Positions 1-8,580 of a DNA stretch of 23,661 nucleotides are shown here, one piece after another. Each line of letters starts with the position of its first letter. The stretch's first letter is position 1. The stretch is taken from NCBI GenBank assembly GCA_024404065.1, contig JAKSQR010000009.1:1-23661 (forward strand), in the 5' to 3' direction. A program made the translations under genes and the position numbers. The stretch comes from Clostridia bacterium. Its GTDB lineage: Bacteria; Bacillota; Clostridia; Oscillospirales; Acutalibacteraceae. The notes beneath the pieces are model-generated. The model saw nothing but the letters and a program-made list of their open reading frames with translations, had not been told where the DNA came from and ran no database searches.

Positions 1-428
1 GCAAGCAGGTTGTTTGCTGCGCCGATTGCGTGGAAGTCACCTGTGAAGTGAAGGTTAATATCCTCCATAGGTACAACCTGTGCATATCCGCCGCCTGCGG
101 CACCACCCTTAACGCCAAAAACAGGGCCAAGGGAGGGCTCACGCAGAGCAACTGTTACATCTTTACCAATTCTTCTTAAGCCATCAGCAAGGCCGATAGT
201 TGTTGTTGTTTTGCCCTCACCTGCAGGGGTAGGGGTGATAGCTGTTACAAGTATAAGCTTACCATCCTCTTTATCAGTTTCTCTGATAAGAGCGGGGTCA
301 ACCTTTGCTTTGTATCTGCCATACTGCTCAAGGTATTTTTCATCAACATGCGCAGTTTTTGCAATCTCGCTGATGTGCTTCATTTCGCAAGCCTGAGCAA
401 TTTCTATATCTGAAAGATAATCTGCCAT
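1..428 (-). CDS. fhs: Formate--tetrahydrofolate ligase, N-terminal part (cut by window edge)
   Basis: Fhs joins formate to tetrahydrofolate using ATP, giving 10-formyl-THF, the one-carbon donor for PurN and the AICAR transformylase encoded upstream in the same operon. About 142 N-terminal residues are visible. They include the family's P-loop-like stretch TPTPAGEGKTTT (about residues 66-77) and the conserved run REPSLGPVFGVKGGAAGGGY, followed by the family motif ending in HFTGDFHAIGAANNLL. The start ATG lies 23 nt after the purL stop and has an AGGAG site just upstream. The family is usually about 550-560 residues, so roughly three quarters lies beyond the left edge. Being the last visible gene of a ZTP-riboswitch operon fits known biology, since ZTP reports formyl-folate shortage and Fhs relieves it. 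Confidence 0.97.
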   Translation of the reverse strand, partial: MADYLSDIEIAQACEMKHISEIAKTAHVDEKYLEQYGRYKAKVDPALIRETDKEDGKLILVTAITPTPAGEGKTTTTIGLADGLRRIGKDVTVALREPSLGPVFGVKGGAAGGGYAQVVPMEDINLHFTGDFHAIGAANNLL

Positions 429-451
429 ATTAAATCTCCTGACATCGGTAA

Positions 452-3400
452 TTATTTAAAGTATTTAACTGCTGCTTCAAACATTTTAATATCGTAATTG
501 CCGGGAACATTCTTATAAAGGCCATCGCCAACACGCTCACTGTGACCCATCTTACCAAATACTCTGCCGTCAGGTGAGGTAATACCTTCAATAGCATACA
601 TTGAGTCGTTGGGGTTAAAGTGAACATCACTTGTAGCATTGCCTTCAAGGTCAACATACTGAGTAGCAATCTGACCATTTGCAGCAAGCTCCTTAATAAG
701 CTCTTCGCTTGCAAGGAATCTGCCTTCGCCATGGCTGATGGGTACTGAGTAAATATCGTCAACATTTGTAAGTGCAAGCCAGGGGCTCTTGTTGGAAGCA
801 ATTCTTGTTCTTACAATTCTGCTCTGATGGCGTGCGATAGTATTGAATGTAAGGGTTGGGCAGTTTTCATCAGTATCAATAATCTTGCCGTAGGGAACAA
901 GACCAAGCTTGATGAGTGCCTGGAAGCCATTACAGATACCGCACATAAGACCATCTCTGTTATCAAGAAGGTCAGTAACGCCTTCCTTGATAGCTGCATT
1001 ACGGAAGAACGCAGTAATAAACTTACCTGAACCATCAGGCTCGTCACCGCCGGAGAAACCACCGGGGATGAATACCATCTGAGCTGTCTTAAGCTCCTCT
1101 GCAAATTTTTCAACGCTATCCTTGATGTGGTTTGCAGTAAGGTTCTTAATTACTATAATTTCGGGCTCTGCACCTGCATCTCTTACAGCCTTTGCTGAGT
1201 CAAATTCACAGTTAGTGCCGGGGAATGCAGGGATAAGAATCTTAGGCTTAGCAACCTTGATTGCGGGAGCAGCCCATGATGTAGCAACATTCTTGAAATT
1301 CTCCATAGGAGTCTTTCTGTCAGCAATATTACAGCTGTAAACGCTTTCAAGCTTATCTTCGTAGGTATCAAGCAGACCGCAGAGGCAAACCTCTTCGCCT
1401 GCATAAGTGATGTGTGCCTTATCAGTTGTGTAACCTATAGTAGCATCTGCATAGCTGTCATCAGCCATTTCAAGGATGAATGAAGCATAGCTATAGCCGA
1501 AGATATCATTGATTGAAAGCTTATCATTAAATTCAAAGCCGAGGCTGTTACCGAAGCACATCTTCATAATTGCCTCTGCAACACCACCCATACAAGGTGT
1601 GTAGCAGGCGGTAGCTTTGCCGCTTGTGAGAAGTGCATTTACTTCGTCGTAAAGCTTAAGAAGTGAAGCAGTAACGGGTAAGCCGTTTTCGTCCATTTCA
1701 GGCTTAAGCATAATTACTCTGCTGCCAGCCTTCTTAAATTCAGGTGAAACAATGCTCTTAACCTTTTCGGTTGTAACAGCAAATGAAACAAGGGTAGGAG
1801 GTACATCAAGGTCCTCAAATGAGCCACTCATTGAGTCCTTACCACCGATAGAGCCTATGCCAAGGTCCTTCTGTGCTTCAAATGCACCAAGAAGGGCTGC
1901 AAGGGGCTTGCCCCAACGCTTGCCATCCTTACCGGGATGCTCAAAATATTCCTGGAATGTAAGGTAAACATCCTCAAACTTTGCACCAGTAGCAATAAGC
2001 TTACTTACAGATTCAACTACTGCAAGGTAGGAGCCGTGATAGGGGCTCTGCTCTGTAATGAAGGGGTTGTAGCCCCAAGCCATAAGTGAGCAGTCATCAG
2101 TATGCTTCTTTTCTACAGAAATCTTCTGTACCATTGCCTGAATGGGAGTAAGCTGATTTTTACCACCGAAGGGCATAAGAACTGTGCCTGCACCGATTGT
2201 GGAGTCAAATCTTTCTGAAAGGCCTCTCTTTGAGCAGATGTTAAGGTCTGCTGCCATAGCCTTGATATTATCACTGAAGTTGCCTGTTACTTCCTTTTCA
2301 ACCTTCTTTGAGGCAGCGGGAGTAATTGAAATGTGCTTATCAGCACCGTTTGAGTTAAGGAATTCACGGCTGATATCAACAATCTTGTTGCCGTTCCAGT
2401 TCATTGTAAGTCTGGGCTCTGCCTTAACCTCTGCTACAACACAAGCCTGAAGGTTTTCGCTGTCTGCAAGCTTAATAAATGCTTCAACATTCTCGGGCTC
2501 AATAACAACAGCCATTCTTTCCTGTGATTCGCTTATTGCAAGCTCTGTACCATCAAGACCTTCATACTTCTTGGGTACTGCGTTAAGGTTAATTTCAAGA
2601 CCATCTGCAAGCTCACCGATAGCAACGGAAACACCGCCTGCACCAAAGTCGTTACAGCGCTTAATCATACGGGTTGCTTCACCATTACGGAAAAGACGCT
2701 GAAGCTTACGCTCCTCAGGAGCATTACCCTTCTGAACCTCTGCACCGCAGGTTTCAACAGAGTGTGCATTGTGTGCCTTTGATGAGCCGGTAGCACCGCC
2801 AATACCGTCACGGCCTGTTGAGCCACCAAGGAAGATAACTACATCGCCAGGTGCGGGTACCTCACGGCGTACGTTACAAGCAGGAGCAGCAGCAATTACT
2901 GCACCGATTTCCATTCTCTTTGCAGCATAGCCGGGGTGATAAATTTCGTCAACAATACCAGTAGCAAGACCAATCTGGTTACCATAGGATGAGTAACCTG
3001 CAGCTGCTGTGGTAACAATGCTTCTCTGAGGAAGCTTGCCGGGTATAGTTTCACTAACAGGCTTTAAGGGGTCTGCGGCACCTGTAACACGCATAGCGCC
3101 GTAAACATAAGAACGGCCTGAAAGGGGATCTCTGATAGCACCACCAATACAGGTTGCAGCACCACCGAAGGGCTCAATTTCTGTAGGATGGTTATGTGTT
3201 TCGTTCTTGAAGAGAAGAAGCCAGGGCTCTGTAACGCCATCAACATCTACGTCAATTTTAACTGTACATGCGTTGATTTCTTCGCTTTCATCAAGCTTAT
3301 CAAGCTTGCCGTTTACCTTAAGATATTTAACTGCAACTGTTGCAAGGTCCATAAGGCAGATAGGCTTTGTTCTGCCAAGCTCTTTTCTTACATTGATGTA

Positions 3401-4141
3401 GTCCTCATAAGCCTTCTGAAGAAGCTCATCCTCAAACTTTACATCATCAATAACTGTAAGGAAGGTTGTGTGACGGCAGTGATCTGACCAGTAGGTATCA
3501 ATCATTCTGATTTCAGTGATTGTTGGGTCACGATGCTCGCTCTTGAAATAATTCTGACAAAATTCAATGTCATCAGCGTCCATTGCAAGGCCGTAGTCTG
3601 CAACAAACTTTTCAAGACCTGCTCTGTCAAGCTCAATAAAGCCGTCAAGTGTAGCAACTGTTGTGGGAATTTCGTAATTAACCTTAAGAGTTTCGGGCTT
3701 TTCAAGTGAAGCCTCTCTTGCCTCAACAGGGTTAATAACATACTTTTTGATTTCAGCTACATCTGCGTCGCTGAGTGCGCCGTAAAGCTTATAAACCTTA
3801 GCGGAGCGGATAATGGGTCTGTCACCCTGAGAGATAATCTGAATACACTGTGCAGCGGAGTCTGCTCTCTGGTCAAACTGACCGGGAAGGTATTCTACTG
3901 CAAATGTAATGCTGTTATCTGCATCAATTTCTGATGTGGCAATGTCAAGCTGAGGCTCTGAAAATACAGTTTTAACTGCATAGTCAAAAAGCTCTTCAGT
4001 AATATTCTCTGCATCATAGCGGTTAAAAATTCTGATGTTTTCAAGATTTTTAATGCCAAGCAGAGTTTTTGCATCTGAAAGGAGAGCCTTAGCCTCGTTA
4101 GCAAGCTCACTTTTCTTTTCTACAAATATTCTGTATACCAA
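452..4141 (-). CDS. purL: Phosphoribosylformylglycinamidine synthase, long fused form
   Basis: Converts FGAR, glutamine and ATP to FGAM, the fourth step of purine synthesis. The 1229-residue protein is the single-chain type with PurS-like, PurL and PurQ parts, so no separate purS or purQ is needed. Visible motifs are the linker WSDHCRHTTF (218-227), the synthetase motif ETHNHPTEIEPFGG (314-327), and a C-terminal class I glutaminase domain from about residue 964. The glutaminase triad is likely Cys1070 in GICNGF, His1200 and Glu1202; the last two lie in GHSER, where many relatives have HPER. The start codon is TTG (Val-Tyr-Arg-Ile follows), supported by a GGGAGG site 8 nt upstream and by the family's N-terminal pattern. 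It begins 2 nt after the purD stop, so translation is probably coupled. It matches the clostridial long-PurL subfamily better than the proteobacterial one. Confidence 0.97.
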   Translation of the reverse strand: MVYRIFVEKKSELANEAKALLSDAKTLLGIKNLENIRIFNRYDAENITEELFDYAVKTVFSEPQLDIATSEIDADNSITFAVEYLPGQFDQRADSAAQCIQIISQGDRPIIRSAKVYKLYGALSDADVAEIKKYVINPVEAREASLEKPETLKVNYEIPTTVATLDGFIELDRAGLEKFVADYGLAMDADDIEFCQNYFKSEHRDPTITEIRMIDTYWSDHCRHTTFLTVIDDVKFEDELLQKAYEDYINVRKELGRTKPICLMDLATVAVKYLKVNGKLDKLDESEEINACTVKIDVDVDGVTEPWLLLFKNETHNHPTEIEPFGGAATCIGGAIRDPLSGRSYVYGAMRVTGAADPLKPVSETIPGKLPQRSIVTTAAAGYSSYGNQIGLATGIVDEIYHPGYAAKRMEIGAVIAAAPACNVRREVPAPGDVVIFLGGSTGRDGIGGATGSSKAHNAHSVETCGAEVQKGNAPEERKLQRLFRNGEATRMIKRCNDFGAGGVSVAIGELADGLEINLNAVPKKYEGLDGTELAISESQERMAVVIEPENVEAFIKLADSENLQACVVAEVKAEPRLTMNWNGNKIVDISREFLNSNGADKHISITPAASKKVEKEVTGNFSDNIKAMAADLNICSKRGLSERFDSTIGAGTVLMPFGGKNQLTPIQAMVQKISVEKKHTDDCSLMAWGYNPFITEQSPYHGSYLAVVESVSKLIATGAKFEDVYLTFQEYFEHPGKDGKRWGKPLAALLGAFEAQKDLGIGSIGGKDSMSGSFEDLDVPPTLVSFAVTTEKVKSIVSPEFKKAGSRVIMLKPEMDENGLPVTASLLKLYDEVNALLTSGKATACYTPCMGGVAEAIMKMCFGNSLGFEFNDKLSINDIFGYSYASFILEMADDSYADATIGYTTDKAHITYAGEEVCLCGLLDTYEDKLESVYSCNIADRKTPMENFKNVATSWAAPAIKVAKPKILIPAFPGTNCEFDSAKAVRDAGAEPEIIVIKNLTANHIKDSVEKFAEELKTAQMVFIPGGFSGGDEPDGSGKFITAFFRNAAIKEGVTDLLDNRDGLMCGICNGFQALIKLGLVPYGKIIDTDENCPTLTFNTIARHQSRIVRTRIASNKSPWLALTNVDDIYSVPISHGEGRFLASEELIKELAANGQIATQYVDLEGNATSDVHFNPNDSMYAIEGITSPDGRVFGKMGHSERVGDGLYKNVPGNYDIKMFEAAVKYFK

Positions 4142-4143
4142 TT

Positions 4144-5412
4144 TTATTTCCTCCCTGCTTTAAGTGCTTTTGCACCTATATCGTGGCGGTAAAATGCATT
4201 ATCAAAGCTGATGTTTTCTACAAGCTTATAAGCCTTTGCAATAGCACCCTCGAGGGTGTCGTCGATGTCAGTAGCACCAAGCACTCTGCCACCGTTTGTA
4301 AGCAGCTTATCGCCATCAAGCTTTGCACCTGCAACATATACTTTATTGCTGATTTCCTCAGGAATTGTCATTTCAAAGCCCTTTTCGTAAGAAACGGGAT
4401 AGCCCTTTGAAGCCATTACTACGCAGCAGGCATTCTTATCGCTGAATTTAACTTCAGTTTCAGCAAGAGTGCCATTTGTTGTAGCCTGCATAATTGTAAG
4501 CAGGTCGCTTTCAAGAAGGGGAAGTACAACCTGAGTTTCAGGGTCACCAAAACGGCAGTTATATTCAATAACCTTAGGGCCGTTTGGAGTAATCATAAGG
4601 CCGAAGTAAAGGCAGCCCTTAAAGGTGCGACCTTCTTTATTCATAGCATCAATAGTGGGCAGGAAAATCTTTTCCATACACTCTTTTGCAACAGCCTCTG
4701 TGTAGTAGGGGTTAGGAGCAATTGTACCCATACCGCCTGTGTTAAGGCCTGTATCATTATCACCTGCACGCTTGTGGTCCATAGATGAAATCATAGGCTT
4801 AACTGTTTTGCCATCTGTAAATGAAAGCACGGATACTTCAGGACCTGTAAGAAACTCCTCAATAACGATGTTGTCACCGCTCTTGCCAAATTTCTTTTCC
4901 TGCATCATCTCAACTACTGCCTGCTTTGCGTCTTCTCTTGTTTCTGCAATGATAACGCCCTTGCCAAGTGCAAGACCATCAGCCTTGATAACTGTGGGGA
5001 TAGGAGCGGTGTCAAGATACTCAAGAGCCTTCTCCATATCGGAGAATACCTCGTAGGTAGCTGTTGGAATGCCGTATTTTTTCATAAGGTCCTTTGAGAA
5101 AACCTTACTGCCTTCAATAATTGCAGCCTTAGCCTCAGGACCAAAGCAGGGGATACCCTTCTTGTTAAGCTCATCAACACAGCCTAATACAAGGGGGTCA
5201 TCAGGGGCAACTACCGCATAGTCAACATTTTCTTTTACAGCAAAGTCAACAATAGCAGGTATATCAGTTGCACCAATATTAACGCAGGTTGCATCCTTTG
5301 CCATACCGCCGTTACCGGGGAGGGCAAAGATTTCTGTAACCTCTTTGTTTTCTTTTATCTTTTTGATGATGGCGTGTTCTCTTCCGCCACCGCCTACAAC
5401 TAAAATTTTCAT
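4144..5412 (-). CDS. purD: Phosphoribosylamine--glycine ligase
   Basis: GAR synthetase: ligates glycine to phosphoribosylamine with ATP, the second step of the pathway. At 422 residues it has the usual length. It shows the N-terminal MKILVVGGGGREHAI motif, an ATP-grasp core (IKADGLALGKGVIIA), and the metal/ATP site RFGDPETQVVLPLL near residue 290. ATG start with AAGGTG upstream. It sits 18 nt downstream of the AICAR transformylase and 2 nt upstream of purL. Because phosphoribosylamine is unstable, co-expression with the PurF homologue in the same operon is expected. No anomalies seen. Confidence 0.97.
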   Translation of the reverse strand: MKILVVGGGGREHAIIKKIKENKEVTEIFALPGNGGMAKDATCVNIGATDIPAIVDFAVKENVDYAVVAPDDPLVLGCVDELNKKGIPCFGPEAKAAIIEGSKVFSKDLMKKYGIPTATYEVFSDMEKALEYLDTAPIPTVIKADGLALGKGVIIAETREDAKQAVVEMMQEKKFGKSGDNIVIEEFLTGPEVSVLSFTDGKTVKPMISSMDHKRAGDNDTGLNTGGMGTIAPNPYYTEAVAKECMEKIFLPTIDAMNKEGRTFKGCLYFGLMITPNGPKVIEYNCRFGDPETQVVLPLLESDLLTIMQATTNGTLAETEVKFSDKNACCVVMASKGYPVSYEKGFEMTIPEEISNKVYVAGAKLDGDKLLTNGGRVLGATDIDDTLEGAIAKAYKLVENISFDNAFYRHDIGAKALKAGRK

Positions 5413-5430
5413 TTTATCACCTTTATTTAA

Positions 5431-6615
5431 TTAGTGGTGGAATAAACGCATACCTGTGAATGCCATAGCTATATCATACTTGTCACAGCATTCAATTACT
5501 AAATCATCACGGATTGAGCCACCGGGCTGAGCAATGTACTTAACACCGCTGCGATATGCTCTTTCAATGTTATCAAAGAAGGGGAAGAAAGCGTCTGAGC
5601 CAAGTGCAACATCATTCTTTGTTGCAAGGTAAGCCATCTGTTCTTCTCTTGTGAAGGGCTCAGGCTGTACTGTAAAGTACTTCTGCCATACGCCATCAGC
5701 ACAAACATCCTCTTCGTTCTGATTGATGTAACCATCAATAACGTTATCTCTGTCAGGTCTTCTGATGTCATCTCTGAAGGGAAGGTTAAGTACCTTATCT
5801 GCCTGACGAAGGAACCATGTATCAGCCTTTGTGCCTGCAAGGCGTGTGCAGTGAATACGTGACTGCTGACCTGCGCCTACACCGATAGCCTGACCATCAA
5901 CTGCATAGCAAACAGAGTTTGACTGTGTGTATTTAAGAGTGATGAGTGCAATGATTAAATCACGGATTGCTGTATCGGGGAGATTCTTATTAGCTGTTAC
6001 AACATTTGAGAGAAGCTCTCTGTTAATTTCAAAGTTATTTCTGCCCTGTTCAAATGTAATGCCGAATACCTGCTTACGCTCAATAGCTTCAGGAACATAA
6101 TCAGGGTCAATTTTAACGATATTGTATGTGCCCTTTCTCTTGCTTTTGAGTATTTCAAGTGCTTCAGGCTCATAACCGGGAGCGATAATACCGTCAGAAA
6201 CCTCTCTCTGAATCATCTTTGCAGTAGTAACGTCACATACATCTGAAAGAGCTACCCAGTCACCGAATGAGCACATTCTGTCTGTACCTCTTGCTCTTGC
6301 ATAAGCGCATGCAAGGGGAGAGTCGTCAAGGCCTTCAATATCATCAACAAAGCAAGCTTTTTTAAGTGTATCTGAAAGGGGAACACCTACTGCTGCTGAT
6401 GTGGGGCTAACGTGCTTAAAGGATGTAACTGCAGGAAGACCAAGTGCCTCCTTAAGCTCCTTTACTAACTGCCATGAGTTGAATGCGTCAAGGAAGTTGA
6501 TGTAACCGGGACGACCATTGAGAATTTCAATGGGAAGGTCCTCACCATTAGCCATAAAAATTTTAGAGGGCTTCTGGTTGGGGTTACAGCCATATTTAAG
6601 TTCAAATTCTTTCAT
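5431..6615 (-). CDS. purH: Stand-alone AICAR transformylase (PurH C-terminal domain only)
   Basis: Transfers the formyl group of 10-formyl-THF to AICAR, making FAICAR, the ninth step of IMP synthesis. Bacterial PurH is normally a fusion of an N-terminal IMP cyclohydrolase (MGS-like) domain and this AICARFT domain, about 510-530 residues in all. Here only the AICARFT part is present (394 residues). The catalytic Lys-His pair is visible in TSFKHVSPTSAAVG (Lys67, His68 from the chosen start). I chose ATG at 6615 rather than GTG at 6624 because the AAGGG ribosome site overlaps the upstream codon and is well spaced for 6615. The missing cyclohydrolase is supplied by the purO gene 11 nt upstream. 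Its substrate AICAR (ZMP) is the riboswitch ligand of this operon. Confidence 0.93.
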   Translation of the reverse strand: MKEFELKYGCNPNQKPSKIFMANGEDLPIEILNGRPGYINFLDAFNSWQLVKELKEALGLPAVTSFKHVSPTSAAVGVPLSDTLKKACFVDDIEGLDDSPLACAYARARGTDRMCSFGDWVALSDVCDVTTAKMIQREVSDGIIAPGYEPEALEILKSKRKGTYNIVKIDPDYVPEAIERKQVFGITFEQGRNNFEINRELLSNVVTANKNLPDTAIRDLIIALITLKYTQSNSVCYAVDGQAIGVGAGQQSRIHCTRLAGTKADTWFLRQADKVLNLPFRDDIRRPDRDNVIDGYINQNEEDVCADGVWQKYFTVQPEPFTREEQMAYLATKNDVALGSDAFFPFFDNIERAYRSGVKYIAQPGGSIRDDLVIECCDKYDIAMAFTGMRLFHH

Positions 6616-6626
6616 TTTACTCACCC

Positions 6627-7346
6627 TTATTTATTCTTATTTATCATTCTGTTATCTTCGTTGCCTGTTGCAAGGTCTGTGTAACGAACATAAAGTGAAA
6701 TTTTGTTGTCGCTGTCAAGTGCATTCCAGAGCTTGTTTGTAAACTCATCAATATCATCAGGAATAGCAACTCTTTCAGGCTCACCCTGGAATGTGGGAAT
6801 GGGGTTGCCATCACATACGTATGTGTGAATGAAGTGACCCATACCTGCCTTTGAGGGGTATGCAAAGGTGTATCTTGCACAGTCTGAGCCCTCAAGGTCA
6901 ATTGCCTTAAGTATGCTCATGTCATAAGTAAAGTCACCATTTGCAAAGGTAATCATACCGCTGATTCTGGGGGTCCAGTTAGGACCATCAGGCTCAAATT
7001 CTCTTGTAGCAAGAGCACCGCTGAATGTGCCACCTGCCTTAACGCCTTCATAAATTGTATCTGTCTGGTCACCGTTTGTTACGATGAGCTTATTGCCAAG
7101 CTTACGGATTGCAGCATAGATAATAAGGCTGGGGTCCTCTACCTTGCTTGCATCAAATGGCTCTGTGTAAACAGCGTCATTCTTTTCTGTAAAAATTCTG
7201 TTTCTGCTGTTTGCGCTTCTGCCCATAATAAAGTAAGCAGAAACTGCTTTTTTACCGTCTGCACTTTTACCAAGTACAATGCCTCTGCCTACATAGGAGT
7301 TACCCTCAATAAGCTCAGCTATATCGTTAATCTTGTAAATATCCAT
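6627..7346 (-). CDS. purO: IMP cyclohydrolase, archaeal PurO type
   Basis: Probably closes the ring of FAICAR to give IMP, the last step of the de novo pathway. The 239-residue protein resembles the PurO family (IMP_cyclohyd), first defined in archaea, with the hallmark N-terminal region YVGRGIVLG and GRSANSRNR (residues 42-50). It has no similarity that I can see to the MGS-like cyclohydrolase domain of ordinary PurH. Lying directly between purN and the lone AICAR transformylase, it completes the split PurH function. ATG start with GAGGA upstream, 12 nt after the purN stop. Family assignment is from recognised motifs; the activity is inferred from family and context. Confidence 0.9.
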   Translation of the reverse strand: MDIYKINDIAELIEGNSYVGRGIVLGKSADGKKAVSAYFIMGRSANSRNRIFTEKNDAVYTEPFDASKVEDPSLIIYAAIRKLGNKLIVTNGDQTDTIYEGVKAGGTFSGALATREFEPDGPNWTPRISGMITFANGDFTYDMSILKAIDLEGSDCARYTFAYPSKAGMGHFIHTYVCDGNPIPTFQGEPERVAIPDDIDEFTNKLWNALDSDNKISLYVRYTDLATGNEDNRMINKNK

Positions 7347-7358
7347 TATATTGTCCTC

Positions 7359-7970
7359 TTAATTATTTATGATTGAGTTGCAAATTTTTTCTACTGAGGC
7401 AGGCAGTATTTTCCACTCAGCCTCTACCATAACTCTTTTCTGAAGCACTTCAGGAGTGTCGCCCTCCTGCACCTCAACAGCCTTCTGCATTATAATTTTG
7501 CCACCATCGGGGATTTCGTTAACAAAGTGAACTGTAGCACCTGTTACCTTAACTCCCTTTGCGAGAGCTGCTTCGTGAACGTGAAGACCATAGAAGCCTT
7601 CACCACAGAAGGAGGGGATAAGTGATGGATGAACATTTATAATTCTGTCTGCAAAATGGCTTGTGAATTTCTCACTGAGAATTACCATAAAGCCTGCAAG
7701 CACAATTAAGTCTATGCCGTTGTTATCAAGCTCTGCTATGAGAGCATCCTCAAACAGAGAGGCTGATGTGTAATCCTTTTTGCTTATTACTTTGCTTTCA
7801 ATTCCTGCATTAGCGGCACGCTCAAGAGCGTATGCGTTAGGGTTATTGGAGATAACAAGTGCAATTTCACCGCTGTTAATAATGCCGGATTTTGCTGCGT
7901 CAATAATAGCCTGAAGGTTAGTACCGCCACCTGAAACAAGTACGGCAACTTTTGCTTTATTATTATTCAT
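7359..7970 (-). CDS. purN: Phosphoribosylglycinamide formyltransferase
   Basis: Folate-dependent GAR transformylase: formylates GAR with 10-formyl-THF, the third step. The 203-residue length is typical. The N-terminus VLVSGGGTNLQAIIDA binds substrate phosphate. The catalytic trio is present: Asn112 and His114 in INVHPSLIPSF and Asp155 in EIPDGGKIIMQ. Its ATG lies inside the 3' end of the upstream FNT gene, an 8-nt overlap, so translation is probably coupled. A formate-using PurT is not seen in the window, so formate would reach purines only through Fhs and 10-formyl-THF here. Confidence 0.97.
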   Translation of the reverse strand: MNNNKAKVAVLVSGGGTNLQAIIDAAKSGIINSGEIALVISNNPNAYALERAANAGIESKVISKKDYTSASLFEDALIAELDNNGIDLIVLAGFMVILSEKFTSHFADRIINVHPSLIPSFCGEGFYGLHVHEAALAKGVKVTGATVHFVNEIPDGGKIIMQKAVEVQEGDTPEVLQKRVMVEAEWKILPASVEKICNSIINN

Positions 7971-8580
7971 GTTTTTTCTCCTCTTTGAAAAGAGTCATTG
8001 CGCATAAGAGTATTGCACCAATTGCATTGCCGAGTATTACTGTCCATATAAAACCAAAGGCTTTTAATGAAACAATACCTGAGGCGGCAAAATAAAACAT
8101 ATCTGCAATTGAATGCTCAAAACCACTCAGAATAAAAACGGGAATGCAGAAAAGAATACCGAGTGGGGTTTTCTTGTCTCTGTAAATGCTTACTGCAAGG
8201 TACATAAGGCAACCGCACATAACAGAACGTATTAAAGTTGAGTAAAAGCTTTGCTGCAGCTTTAATTCGCAAACTGATTTGGCGTTTTCCCAAATTTCCG
8301 GCATAGCGTTTGAAATAAGGTATCCACATACTACTGTGCCTATAAGATTGCCAAGCAAGCCAAGCAGTAAAATTGATATTTCGTCTTTACCGCATTTTTC
8401 GGGTAAATAACCAACCTTGCCTGTGAAAAGGGAATAGCCCTTCCAGCAGATGCAGAGCAGTGCTACTGAGAAAAATACAGCCCCTGCATATTTGTTGTCG
8501 CATTTAAGAAAAACAGAGCCACCTATCGAAATAAGTATTCCTGCGGAAATACCGTTTATAATTCTTTTAAGTGTCAGCAT
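7963..8580 (-). CDS. Formate/nitrite transporter family channel, short form
   Basis: A 205-residue, very hydrophobic protein with about six membrane segments (roughly 8-25, 34-50, 68-90, 115-131, 140-158, 172-196). It carries the FNT (FocA/NirC) signatures: SGFEHSIADMFY around the pore histidine His156, the omega-loop LFTG (Thr53), and GNLIG and GNAIGAIL in the third and last segments. FocA-type proteins are usually 250-285 residues, so this is a compact member with short tails. It overlaps purM upstream (shared ATGCTGA) and purN downstream (8 nt), which makes it an integral operon member. In this setting formate is the most likely substrate, supplying Fhs at the operon's end; nitrite, hydrosulfide or lactate are known for other members and cannot be excluded. 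Confidence 0.88.
   Translation of the reverse strand: MLTLKRIINGISAGILISIGGSVFLKCDNKYAGAVFFSVALLCICWKGYSLFTGKVGYLPEKCGKDEISILLLGLLGNLIGTVVCGYLISNAMPEIWENAKSVCELKLQQSFYSTLIRSVMCGCLMYLAVSIYRDKKTPLGILFCIPVFILSGFEHSIADMFYFAASGIVSLKAFGFIWTVILGNAIGAILLCAMTLFKEEKKHE

Noticed and set aside
452..4141. Several 60-120-codon frames on both strands inside purL
   Set aside because: These are shadows of a strongly coding gene; none has a start site or family pattern of its own.
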